The position numbers and the translations under genes were made by a program. From assembly GCA_963823495.1 (NCBI GenBank), contig CAWGLV010000001.1:434001-498000 (forward strand): 64,000 nucleotides of DNA, in the 5' to 3' direction. Source of the stretch: DATDAH01 sp963823495. Its GTDB lineage: Bacteria; Actinomycetota; Acidimicrobiia; Acidimicrobiales; DATDAH01. Positions within the stretch are counted from its first letter, which is position 1. Each line of letters begins with the position of its first letter. The notes beneath the pieces were generated by a model. It saw only the letters and a program-made list of their open reading frames with translations, ran no database searches and was not told where the DNA came from. Below, piece by piece: positions 52,886-60,875 of this stretch.

Positions 52886-53856
52886 CGCCGGGCCTCCTGG
52901 ACGAAGAGCTCGTCGAGGGAGTGGTGGCGGCTCGTCAGGGAGTAGAGGCGCAGGCCCTCGCCGGCCACGATGTCCCGCACCGTGTCGAACACCTCGTCCC
53001 CGTGCGCCGAGGTGTCGATGTCCACCACGTGGGGGTCGACCCGCACGCCCGACAGACCGGCGGCGACCAGCGCGGCGACGAAGGACTCGACGGCGTCCGT
53101 CCGGCCGCCGACCTCCACCCGGAGGATCCCACTCCGCTGGACCAGCTCCTCGATGGGACCGGCCACGACCAGCTGCCCGGCGTCGATCATGATCACGTGG
53201 TCACAGACCCGCTGCACGTCGTCGAGCAGGTGGGTGGCGAAGAGGACCGAGATGCCGAAGGTCGAGAGGCGGGCGACCAGGTCGAGCATCTCCTCCCGGC
53301 CGAGGGGGTCCAGCCCGGCGGTCGGTTCGTCGAGGAGGACGAGCTCGGGGTCGGCGACCAGCGCCTGGGCCAGCTTGGTCCGTTGGCGCATGCCGGTCGA
53401 GAAGCCACCGACGGGGCGGAAGCGGGCCTCGTCCAGGCCGACCAGATCGAGCATGTCCGACGCCCGCTGGCGCGCCGCCTGCGCCGGCAGACCCGCCAAC
53501 TCGCCCATCGTGGCCACCAGGTCCGCCGCCGTCTGGTCGCCGGGCAGGCAGTCGTGTTCGGGCATGTAGCCCAGCCGGGACCGGATGCCGACCGGGTCCT
53601 GGGCGACGGGGAGTCCGACCACCTCGAGCCGGCCCGCCGTCGGCTGCAACTGGCCGAGCATGAGCCGGAACAGCGTGGTCTTGCCCGCCCCGTTGGCCCC
53701 GACCAGACCGACCGAGCCCCGAGGCACGTCCATGGCCAGTCCGTGCAGGGCGGTGGTCCCCCCGGGATAGGTCAGGGTGAGCGCCTCGGCCCGCAGCAAG
53801 GACCTGCTCGGCGCGCCGGGCGGCGGCGGCACCGGGACAGGCGGGGCGACGGTCAT
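52882..53856 (-). CDS. ABC transporter ATP-binding protein
   Basis: This 324-residue first gene product of the operon has a short Pro-rich N-terminus, Walker A LVGANGAGKTTLF, signature FSTGMRQRTKLA, Walker B LVLLDEPTAGLDP and switch THLLDDVQ. Its acidic C-terminal tail differs from that of the second ATPase encoded at 50991, so the exporter probably uses two different ATPases with two permeases. Lipid, antibiotic or peptide export are all possible. The ATG at 53856 is set by the family start; upstream sequence is Arg/Pro-rich and not coding-like. Confidence 0.93.
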   Translation of the reverse strand: MTVAPPVPVPPPPGAPSRSLLRAEALTLTYPGGTTALHGLAMDVPRGSVGLVGANGAGKTTLFRLMLGQLQPTAGRLEVVGLPVAQDPVGIRSRLGYMPEHDCLPGDQTAADLVATMGELAGLPAQAARQRASDMLDLVGLDEARFRPVGGFSTGMRQRTKLAQALVADPELVLLDEPTAGLDPLGREEMLDLVARLSTFGISVLFATHLLDDVQRVCDHVIMIDAGQLVVAGPIEELVQRSGILRVEVGGRTDAVESFVAALVAAGLSGVRVDPHVVDIDTSAHGDEVFDTVRDIVAGEGLRLYSLTSRHHSLDELFVQEARR

Positions 53857-54028
53857 CGGGTGGGCTCCTGTCGGGGACCTCGGCGGAGCACGGGACCCGA
53901 TCAGGCTAGGACGGATCGGGTCGGCGACGGGGCCGGTCCGGGGGGCGGGCGTCGGTGCGGCGAACCCGTCCGGTGGCGCGCCCCGCCCTCCGGCGGGGCC
54001 AGGCGCGATCGTGGGCCAGACTGATGGG

Positions 54029-54421
54029 ATGCAGACCCGCCGCGACTGGCTGGCCATCGGCGCCGGTGCCGTTCGGGGGGCCTCGGGCGTCTCGTTCCTG
54101 ATCGCCCCGCAGGCCGCCAACCGGCTCTGGGGGGGTGAGGCCGACGAGACGCCCACGGCCCAGCTCCTGCTGCGTTCGATGGGCTACCGCGACGCCCTCG
54201 TCGGCGGGATGCTCCTGCGGGCCGGCCTCACGGGGTCGCCCACGACGCCGGGCTGGTTCCTGGCCAGCGGCGGCGCCGACCTGGCCGACCTGATCGGCGG
54301 CCTCGGCCGGCACGAGCACATGAGCCCGCAGCAGCGGGCCCGCGGGCTCGGTGGCGCCGCCATCGGCATCGCCGTCGGCCTCCTCGGCGCCTGGCAGGCC
54401 CGGCGCCGCCTCACCACCTGA
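54029..54421 (+). CDS. small membrane protein, unknown function
   Basis: This 130-residue protein has an N-terminal half that looks like a membrane-associated helix (RDWLAIGAGAVRGASGVSFLI). LLLRSMGYRDALVGGMLLRAG follows, and a C-terminal helix AAIGIAVGLLGAWQARRRL ends it. Similar 120-140-residue proteins are common in actinobacteria without a known role. The ATG at 54029 is chosen; another ATG 5 nt upstream is out of frame. It is convergent with terC. Confidence 0.6.
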   Translation: MQTRRDWLAIGAGAVRGASGVSFLIAPQAANRLWGGEADETPTAQLLLRSMGYRDALVGGMLLRAGLTGSPTTPGWFLASGGADLADLIGGLGRHEHMSPQQRARGLGGAAIGIAVGLLGAWQARRRLTT

Positions 54422-54478
54422 GGCCCCGTCACCAGGGCGACCGCCATCAGTGTCCCCGGTCCGACGATGGGCGGAGGC

Positions 54479-55537
54479 CTACGGCTCGCGCTCGTGGTCC
54501 TCGAGGCGCTCGGCAGGCTCACCCGAGTCGGCCGGCACGCCCGCCTCGGCATCCCGCTTGTCGGCCCGCAGGGAGGCCACCACCGCGACGGTCAACACCC
54601 CGAAGATGACCCCGAGGGAGAGCGGGATCGGCATGTGGTACTCGACGGGCTTGCCGATGAGCAGCATCTTGGTCCCGACGAAGGCCAGGATCACGCCGAG
54701 GCCGATGTTGAGGTAGCGGAACTTGCCCTGCATCCCGCCGAGCAGGAAGTAGAGGGACCGCAGGCCCAGGATGGCGAAGGCGTTGGAGGCGAAGACGATG
54801 AAGGGCTCGCGGCTCACCGCCAGGATGGCGGGCACCGAGTCCACGGCGAACACGACGTCGGTCGCCTCGATCAGGACCAGGACCGCGAACAGAGGGGTCG
54901 CCAACCGCCTGCCGTTCTCGATGGTGAACAGGTTCTGGCCGTCGTACCGGTCCGTGGTCGGCACCAGGCGGCGGACGGCCCGCATGGCGAGGTTCTTGTT
55001 GTAGTCGACGGCGTTGGTCTCGTCGTGGGTGGCGATCTTCCAGGCGGTGTAGAGCAGGAAGACCCCGAACACGTAGAGGATCCACTCGAACTGCTCGATG
55101 AGCGACACCCCCGCGAAGATGAACACCCCCCGCAGGACCAGGGCACCGAAGATGCCCCAGAAGAGGACCCGGAACTGGTACTCCTTCGGCACCGCGAAGA
55201 ACGAGAAGATCACCGCCCACACGAACACGTTGTCGACGGACAGGCTCTTTTCGATCAGGAAGCCTGCGTAGTACTCGGCGCCGGCCTGGCCGCCCTGCCA
55301 GACGATCATGAGGAGACCGAACGCGAGCCCGATCGAGATCCAGATGGTCGACTCGATCGCGGCTTCCTTGATGCTGATCACGTGCGCCGTCCTGTGCACC
55401 AGCACCAGGTCGATGACCAGCATCGCGGTGATGGCCGCGAGCAGGGCGACCCACGCCCAGAGGGAGACCTCGAAGCTGGCGAAGTTCTCACTGGTGCTCG
55501 AACCACTGGCCAGCAGCGGGGTCAGGAACGTGGTCAT
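54479..55537 (-). CDS. TerC family membrane protein
   Basis: This 352-residue TerC/Alx-type protein has seven or more helices. The acidic motifs of the family are seen in FLIEKSLSVDNVFVWAVIF and FAVLVLIEATDVVFAVDSVPAILAV, whose Glu and Asp residues likely bind Mn2+. FASNAFAILGLRSLYFLLG follows. Recent work on the family supports Mn2+ export, sometimes linked to loading of exported proteins. The leader contains a yybP-ykoY riboswitch, which matches that role. ATG 55537 has GAGGAG about 12 nt upstream. Confidence 0.92.
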   Translation of the reverse strand: MTTFLTPLLASGSSTSENFASFEVSLWAWVALLAAITAMLVIDLVLVHRTAHVISIKEAAIESTIWISIGLAFGLLMIVWQGGQAGAEYYAGFLIEKSLSVDNVFVWAVIFSFFAVPKEYQFRVLFWGIFGALVLRGVFIFAGVSLIEQFEWILYVFGVFLLYTAWKIATHDETNAVDYNKNLAMRAVRRLVPTTDRYDGQNLFTIENGRRLATPLFAVLVLIEATDVVFAVDSVPAILAVSREPFIVFASNAFAILGLRSLYFLLGGMQGKFRYLNIGLGVILAFVGTKMLLIGKPVEYHMPIPLSLGVIFGVLTVAVVASLRADKRDAEAGVPADSGEPAERLEDHEREP

Positions 55538-55571
55538 GGGTACAGATGACTCCTCGGTCAGACCTGGGTCG

Positions 55572-55700
55572 TCTACCGAAGGTCTCTCCCACCCGTCGGC
55601 ACGACGGGCCGCCCGCCCGGGTCCGGGGACCGTGGTGACGAAACAGACGTGACGCCGTCGCACGAGATGCTCCGACGCCCGGGATACTCCCCTTCAGCGC
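55572..55700 (-). promoter_or_regulatory. yybP-ykoY (Mn2+) riboswitch
   Basis: The leader of terC holds the conserved pieces of this aptamer: CTGAAGG-GGAGTA at the 5' end, a central GGCGTCAC, and GAGA-CCTTCGG at the 3' end. The first and last form a 7-bp P1 stem (CTGAAGG/CCTTCGG). Downstream, AGGTCTGACCGAGGAG can instead pair with AGACCT and CTTCGGT of the aptamer, burying the Shine-Dalgarno. Mn2+ binding, by holding P1, should free the ribosome site and turn terC on. Confidence 0.85.
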
Positions 55701-55856
55701 AGAGGGCAGTGTACGGGGAGGGCGACACGAGTGACCGGACGGCGACCCCGCACGAAGCCGCGACCAGGCCCCGACCGCGGTCACGACCCCGAAGAGAACC
55801 GCGACGACTCACCGGCCGCCGCCGACGAGCTTCCGCGGCGGCACTACCTTGCCGCC

Positions 55857-56306
55857 ATGGGACGGCTGCTGGTGACCCTCCTCGTGTCGACGGCCGCGCT
55901 GACGGCCTGCGGCGACGACGGGGACACCGTGGAGGCCGGGGTCGATGGTGACCCCACGACCGCCATCGGCTACCGCGACCTCGACGGGCGCACCTTCGTC
56001 GCCACGGGGGCGACCGGGTACGAGATCGTCGCCGACACCATGATCACCCTGAGCTTCGAGGACGAGCGGATCTCGGCCGACCCCGGCTGCAACACCTTCA
56101 CCGGCGGGGTCGCGGTCACTGACGAAGGCCGCCTCGAGCTGACCTCACCGCTGACCGGCACGATGATGGGCTGCGCAGAGCCACTCATGGCCCAGGACCA
56201 GTGGCTGGCCGACCTCCTCGAGGCGGGACCGGGCGTCAGCCTCGCGGGGGACACCCTGACCCTCACCGCAGGCGACGAGAGCCTGGAGCTGAGCGCGGAT
56301 TCGTGA
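55857..56306 (+). CDS. META-domain lipoprotein (HslJ-like)
   Basis: This 149-residue lipoprotein has a signal segment and lipobox LTAC with C18. The rest is one META/HslJ beta domain with DLDGRTFVATGATGYEI, ISADPGCNTFTGGVAV, LTSPLTGTMMGCAEPLMAQDQWLADLL and a final beta hairpin TLTLTAGDESLEL. Family members are linked to heat-shock and antibiotic tolerance, without a defined activity. It starts at ATG 55857, divergent from terC and its riboswitch. Confidence 0.9.
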   Translation: MGRLLVTLLVSTAALTACGDDGDTVEAGVDGDPTTAIGYRDLDGRTFVATGATGYEIVADTMITLSFEDERISADPGCNTFTGGVAVTDEGRLELTSPLTGTMMGCAEPLMAQDQWLADLLEAGPGVSLAGDTLTLTAGDESLELSADS

Positions 56307-56352
56307 CCGACCGACGAGTCCCGAGCCGGCGGCGGCCGGTGCCGGCGGCAGG

Positions 56353-56865
56353 ATGACCGACGTCCTCGGGCTCTCGGACTGCGAGCAGATCTCGGCCGGG
56401 TGGCTGGCCCAGCCGGCGAACGCGGTGTCCAGCCTCGCCTTCGTGCCGGCGGGCGCCTGGGTCATGTCCCGGGCCCGGGCCCTGTCGGGGTGGCGGCGCG
56501 GGGAGATGGTCGCCGTCGGAGCGGCGCTGGTGGCCAATGGCGTCGGGAGCTTCGCCTACCACGGTCCCCAACCCGGGTGGGCTCCGATCGCCCACGACGG
56601 GCCCATCGTGGCCGTGGTCGCCCTGCTGGCGGCGAACGAGGCCGTTCGGGCGGTCCAGCACACCGATCCCCGGACCACGAACGCCGGGCGAGCCGGACGA
56701 GTGGCCCTGGTGGCGGGCGCGGCCGCGGTCGTGGCCTACGGGCTGGGCCGGACCGGTTCCCCCACCTGCCGACCGGACAGCGCGTTCCAGTGGCACGCCG
56801 CGTGGCACGGGGCGGGTGCGTTCGCTCTCGCCGCCGCCGCCGAGGCCCGGATCGAGCGGATCTGA
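56353..56865 (+). CDS. ceramidase/CREST-like membrane protein
   Basis: This 170-residue protein has about five hydrophobic segments. The motifs D-x-CEQIS..W..QPANAVSSLAFVPAG, SFAYHGP, HDGP and QWHAAWH follow the layout of alkaline ceramidase-like (CREST superfamily) proteins, where Asp and His residues bind Zn2+ and hydrolyse an amide. It is shorter than eukaryotic ceramidases and its substrate is unknown. A 56-residue ORF follows after 3 nt. Confidence 0.65.
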   Translation: MTDVLGLSDCEQISAGWLAQPANAVSSLAFVPAGAWVMSRARALSGWRRGEMVAVGAALVANGVGSFAYHGPQPGWAPIAHDGPIVAVVALLAANEAVRAVQHTDPRTTNAGRAGRVALVAGAAAVVAYGLGRTGSPTCRPDSAFQWHAAWHGAGAFALAAAAEARIERI

Positions 56866-56868
56866 ACG

Positions 56869-57039
56869 ATGCGCACGCTGCTCGACCGCGACATCGCCGT
56901 CGAGCGGCTCGCCCGGCGCCTGGCCGGGGCACCGGAGGAACCGCGGGAGCGCATCATCGACAAGGTGGCCCGTTACCAACTGGACCTGCGCACCGACCTG
57001 GTCGAGGCCGTCCCGGCCACCGCCGCGATCAGCGGCTGA
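56869..57039 (+). CDS. small helical protein (56 aa)
   Basis: This short ORF begins 3 nt after the ceramidase-like gene and shows clear actinobacterial codon use (third positions mostly G/C). It reads VERLARRLAGAPEEPRERIIDKVARYQLDLRTDLVEAVPATA, a helical hairpin. Spacing suggests translational coupling. No family is recognised. Its end overlaps the convergent membrane protein gene by 11 nt. Confidence 0.5.
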   Translation: MRTLLDRDIAVERLARRLAGAPEEPRERIIDKVARYQLDLRTDLVEAVPATAAISG

Positions 57040-58138
57040 CCGGCTCGGGTTGCGCCTCGCGCTCGGCGGCGAAGCGGTCATAGAGGGTCACCAGCAGGCT
57101 GATGACCACCACGAAGAAGACGACCGCGGCACCGTTGACGTCCTCCCTCGAGGACCGGCCGACCACGGCGAAGACCCACAGGATCAGGGCGTTGACCCCG
57201 AGCATGCCCACGAACTGGGTGCCGGTGGACCGCCACCGGACGCCCCTTCCGGCCAGTCCGTGGCTCACGGCGGCGTTGGCCACGATCAGCAGACCGACAC
57301 CGAGGGCGGTCTGCAGCGGTCCGCGGTCGATGTCGGGCAACACCGAGGCGAAGATCACACAGATGAGCCCGACCAGGGCCACCTTCTCGCCGGTGCGCCA
57401 CGAGAACGCCCTGCCGCCTACTGCCGGTGCGTCCACCGGCACCGGCTCGAGATGAGCCGCGGCCCGGACCGTCAGCGGCCAGTCCGGCTCGGGCACCTTG
57501 CCCCGCTGGCTGCGCCACACCAGCGCGATGCCCGCCACGACCACGACCAGCAGACCGACGAACCAGAGGTTCTCCGCTACGGCCTCCCCCCAGGGCGTGT
57601 CGGCCGGGACGCCGAACACGTCCTCCTTCATGAAGTCCGTGAAGTCCAGTTGGGCCACGTGGATCCACCATTCCTGGGGGAGCTTGATGACGATCCAGAT
57701 GAAGGCGGCCAGCCCGATCAGGGCGCGTCGGGACAGTCGACGCGGGTCCCACTTCAGGCGAATCGCCTCGTAGGCGATGAAGAAGTACTCGAAGGTGTTC
57801 GGGAAGAGGAGCAGCAGCCAGCGGTATCCCAGGAGCTCGAAGGCGACGACACCGACCAGGCGGTAGTACCAGAGGAACGCGGCCAGGTGCTGGGCCCGGT
57901 CGTCGTTCCAGGTCCGGATCGTGGCCAGGTACGCCACCGCCAGGTACCAGATGTCCAGGGCCTTGTCGTACCCCTGGTAGTTGTCCAGCGACAGGTCGGT
58001 GTTGTTCTGCAGGATCGACTGGTCGGCGGCGTCGATCACCAGCAGCGACACGATCGTCGGCAGCGGGAAGACCGGGATCAGCAGCGGCAGGCTCAGCCGG
58101 GTCGCGATGATCAGGAAGACGACCAGCTCGTCACTCAC
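57029..58138 (-). CDS. multi-pass membrane protein, unknown function
   Basis: This 369-residue protein has eight or more hydrophobic segments: LVVFLIIATRLSLPLLIPVFPLPTIVSLLVIDAADQSIL at the start, then WYYRLVGVVAFELLGYRWLLLLFPNTFEYFFIAYEA, a Trp-rich stretch (KLPQEWWIHVAQLDFTDFMK) and four more helices at the end. Repeated Trp/Tyr and NTF..YFF patterns suggest a conserved actinobacterial family, but I cannot name it. It is followed after 56 nt on the other side by the PPOX gene's end. Confidence 0.7.
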   Translation of the reverse strand: MSDELVVFLIIATRLSLPLLIPVFPLPTIVSLLVIDAADQSILQNNTDLSLDNYQGYDKALDIWYLAVAYLATIRTWNDDRAQHLAAFLWYYRLVGVVAFELLGYRWLLLLFPNTFEYFFIAYEAIRLKWDPRRLSRRALIGLAAFIWIVIKLPQEWWIHVAQLDFTDFMKEDVFGVPADTPWGEAVAENLWFVGLLVVVVAGIALVWRSQRGKVPEPDWPLTVRAAAHLEPVPVDAPAVGGRAFSWRTGEKVALVGLICVIFASVLPDIDRGPLQTALGVGLLIVANAAVSHGLAGRGVRWRSTGTQFVGMLGVNALILWVFAVVGRSSREDVNGAAVVFFVVVISLLVTLYDRFAAEREAQPEPVSR

Positions 58139-58194
58139 GGCGCTCCGAGGGGTGGGGTTTCGATGGCGGCCGTCATGGTCAGCCCGCCGTCATC

Positions 58195-58692
58195 TCAGAG
58201 GAACGCGGCGGTGGTCCCGCCCACGGGAGTGGGGTCCATGCCGAGCTTGCGGTGGTCCCAGGAGCGCACCCGGTCGACGTCGACCCGGACCGCCACCCGC
58301 TTGTTCAACATGAGCTCGACGAAGGGCTTGACCTCTTCGGAGTACGGGCCGTTGTAGCGCTCCCACACGCTCACCCCGACCGCCCACAGCGCCTCGGGAT
58401 CCTCCACGACGGTGGCCCGGCCCTCGACGGAGACCCCCCGCAGGGTGTCGTAGGTCAGGCCGTCCTCGATGGAGACCGTGATGCGGTCGTCGCGCCGCAG
58501 GTTCGCCACCTTCTGGGACTTGGCCTTGGTCTCGAACCAGATCTGGCCGTCGACCACGGCGTACCACATGGCCACCAGATGCGGATGTCCGCTCGGGCCG
58601 TTGGTGGCCATGGTGCAGGTCCGGCTCTGCTCGATGTAGGTGGTGACCTCGTCCTCGGTCATGGTGATACGGCTGCGCTCGTTGGTGCCCAT
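58195..58692 (-). CDS. PPOX-class F420/FMN-dependent oxidoreductase
   Basis: This 165-residue split-barrel protein has CTMATNGPSGHPHLVAMWYAV, the F420/FMN pocket strand KSQKVANLRRDDRITVSIEDG, then RGVSVEGRATVVEDPE and a C-terminal WDHRKLG. This is the PPOX-like family of deazaflavin or flavin enzymes, acting on unknown substrates. It is divergent from the flavin monooxygenase gene with 43 nt between starts, so the two probably share a regulatory region. Confidence 0.9.
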   Translation of the reverse strand: MGTNERSRITMTEDEVTTYIEQSRTCTMATNGPSGHPHLVAMWYAVVDGQIWFETKAKSQKVANLRRDDRITVSIEDGLTYDTLRGVSVEGRATVVEDPEALWAVGVSVWERYNGPYSEEVKPFVELMLNKRVAVRVDVDRVRSWDHRKLGMDPTPVGGTTAAFL

Positions 58693-58735
58693 CGACTTCT
58701 CCTCCCGGTGGCCCGACGTGGGATGGTGACCCCTT

Positions 58736-60679
58736 GTGACCCCGGACCGTAATCCCCACGCCGGTGCTCCCATCACCGACGACGACGCCACCATCGCCGC
58801 CGCCCTCGAGGACGTGAGCATCCCGACCCTGATGCTGTCGATGGTCCACATGACCGGCGACCCGTCGATCATCCGCGGGGAGCTCAAGCCCCAGGGGCTC
58901 TTCCTCAACGAGGTCCAGGGATACATGTCCGAGGAGGACAAGGCCGAGGTCCGACGACTCGCCCTCGAGGTGATCCGGGACTACCGCGACCGCGGTTCGG
59001 TCCCCGCCGACCCGCCTTCGCCCGAGCTCATCCGGGAGATGATGGGCTTCCTGGTCTGTGAGGACGTGCCCGAGGAGTACGTCCCCCTGTTGCTCGAGGA
59101 GATGGAGCTGGACGGGGTCGACGCCCGCGAGGTCGACCTGTCGGCCGACGCCGCCGCGCGGGCCGCCTTCCCGGTCGTCGTGATCGGCTGTGGGCAGTCC
59201 GGCCTGCTGGCCGGCATCCGCCTCCAGGAGGCCGGCATCCCCTACACGATCGTCGAGAAGAACGCCGGGGTCGGGGGCACCTGGTACGAGAACACCTACC
59301 CCGGGTGCCGGGTCGACGTCGGGAACCACTTCTACTGCTACTCCTTCGAGCCGTCCGAGCACTGGAGCCAGTACTTCGCCGAGCAACCGGAACTGGCCCG
59401 GTACTTCGACGACGTGATGCACCGCCACGGCGTCGAGGCCCAGGTCCGCTGGGAGACCGAAGTCGTCGCCGCGGTGTGGGACGACGAAGCCGGCACCTGG
59501 GCCGTGCGGGTCCGGGCCGCCGACGGCACCGAGAACACCCTGACCGCCCGCGCGGTGATCTCCGCGGTGGGCCAGCTCAACCGGCCGAACCTGCCCGACA
59601 TCGCGGGCCGCGACGACTTCGCCGGGCCGGCCTTCCACTCGGCGCAGTGGGACCACACCGTCGACCTGACCGGCAAGCGGGTGGCCCTCATCGGCGCCGG
59701 CGCGAGCGGGTTCCAGATCGCCCCCGCCATCGCCGAGCAGGTCGAGCACCTCACGGTCTTCCAGCGCACGGCGCAGTGGATGTTCCCCAACCCGAACTAC
59801 CACGAGCGGGTCGGTCCCGGTGTGCAGTGGGCCCTACGCCACCTCCCCTTCTACGGCCGCTGGTACCGTTTCCTGCTGTTCTGGCCGGCCTGTGACGGCG
59901 GCCTCCTCGCCGCCCGGGTCGACCCGGACTACGACAGCCGCGACGGGAAGGCGGTGAGCGAGGTCAACGACCTCACCCGCCAGATGTTCACGGAGTGGAT
60001 CGTCAGTCAGGTCGGTGAGGACCACCCCGACCTGCTGGCCAAGGTCATCCCCGACTACCCGGCCACGGGCAAGCGCACCCTGCAGGACGACGGGAGTTGG
60101 CTGCAGACCCTGATCCGGCCCGACGTCGAACTGGTCCGCGCGGGCATCGACCACATCGAGGCCGACGCCGTGGTCACCGAGGACGGCGGGCGTCACGAGG
60201 CCGATGTGGTCGTCTTCGCCACCGGCTTCCAGGCCAACCGCTTCCTGTTCCCGATCGAGGTGGTCGGCCGCGACGGCACGGTGCTGGCCGAGCACTGGGG
60301 AGACCGGCCGTCGGCCTACCTCGGCATCACCGTGCCCGGCTTCCCCAACCTGTTCTGCATGTACGGCCCGGGGACCAACCTGGCCCACGGCGGCTCGCTG
60401 ATCTTCCACAGCGAGTGCCAGATGCGCTACATCACCGGCTGCCTCGACCTGCTGTTGTCCTCCGGCGCAACGGCCATGGAGCCCCGTCAGGAGGTCCACG
60501 ACGACTACTACCGGCGGGTCCAGGAGGAGCTGAAGGGCCTCGTCTGGTCCCACCCGTCGATCCAACACTCGTTCTACAAGAACCCCGACGGCGACATCCA
60601 CGTCCTCAGCCCCTGGCGCCTCGTCGACTACTGGACCTGGACCCGGCACCCCGACCGAGACGACTTCCGTTACATCTGA
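58736..60679 (+). CDS. flavin-containing (Baeyer-Villiger-type) monooxygenase
   Basis: This 647-residue protein has a helical N-terminal extension of about 145 residues before the FAD Rossmann motif VVVIGCGQSGLLAG (G151 onward). The Baeyer-Villiger fingerprint appears as FAGPAFHSAQWD (F295; the usual final Pro is Asp), followed by the NADPH Rossmann GAGASGFQIAP and the ATG-type motif VVFATGFQANRF. N-terminal extensions of this size occur in 4-hydroxyacetophenone monooxygenase-like enzymes, so ketone oxygenation is the best guess. The GTG at 58736 is the start; an ATG is not available close by. A hairpin overlaps the stop codon. Confidence 0.9.
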   Translation: MTPDRNPHAGAPITDDDATIAAALEDVSIPTLMLSMVHMTGDPSIIRGELKPQGLFLNEVQGYMSEEDKAEVRRLALEVIRDYRDRGSVPADPPSPELIREMMGFLVCEDVPEEYVPLLLEEMELDGVDAREVDLSADAAARAAFPVVVIGCGQSGLLAGIRLQEAGIPYTIVEKNAGVGGTWYENTYPGCRVDVGNHFYCYSFEPSEHWSQYFAEQPELARYFDDVMHRHGVEAQVRWETEVVAAVWDDEAGTWAVRVRAADGTENTLTARAVISAVGQLNRPNLPDIAGRDDFAGPAFHSAQWDHTVDLTGKRVALIGAGASGFQIAPAIAEQVEHLTVFQRTAQWMFPNPNYHERVGPGVQWALRHLPFYGRWYRFLLFWPACDGGLLAARVDPDYDSRDGKAVSEVNDLTRQMFTEWIVSQVGEDHPDLLAKVIPDYPATGKRTLQDDGSWLQTLIRPDVELVRAGIDHIEADAVVTEDGGRHEADVVVFATGFQANRFLFPIEVVGRDGTVLAEHWGDRPSAYLGITVPGFPNLFCMYGPGTNLAHGGSLIFHSECQMRYITGCLDLLLSSGATAMEPRQEVHDDYYRRVQEELKGLVWSHPSIQHSFYKNPDGDIHVLSPWRLVDYWTWTRHPDRDDFRYI

Positions 60680-60813
60680 GTTCCTTCGCTGCGCTCAGGA
60701 ACTCCGGCGTCGCCGTCGTGGCACACCCTCCCAGCTGCTCCGCTACATCTGACTGGCCTCGCTGCGCTCGGGCAAGTCCGGCGTCGCCGTCGTCGACTGC
60801 CCTCCCAGCTGCT
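60668..60813 (+). repeat. 73-bp imperfect tandem repeat after the monooxygenase gene
   Basis: Two copies (60668-60740 and 60741-60813) each start with TACATCTGA, the last codons and stop of the monooxygenase. Each continues with a hairpin and then CCGGCGTCGCCGTCGT and CCCTCCCAGCTGCTCCGCT. Each copy has a stem-loop with the same loop, TCGCTGCGCTC, but differing, still pairing arms. Confidence 0.8.
60678..60704 (+). terminator. hairpin overlapping the monooxygenase stop
   Basis: GAGTTCCT and AGGAACTC form a perfect 8-bp stem around an 11-nt loop; the left arm includes the last two bases of the stop codon. A second version lies 73 nt downstream (60751-60778) with one mismatch. Confidence 0.6.
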
Positions 60814-60875
60814 CCGCTCCGCTGCGCAGCCTCTCCCCCCGCCGCCGCGAGTGGCTCCGCTCTCTCCGCTCTCGG

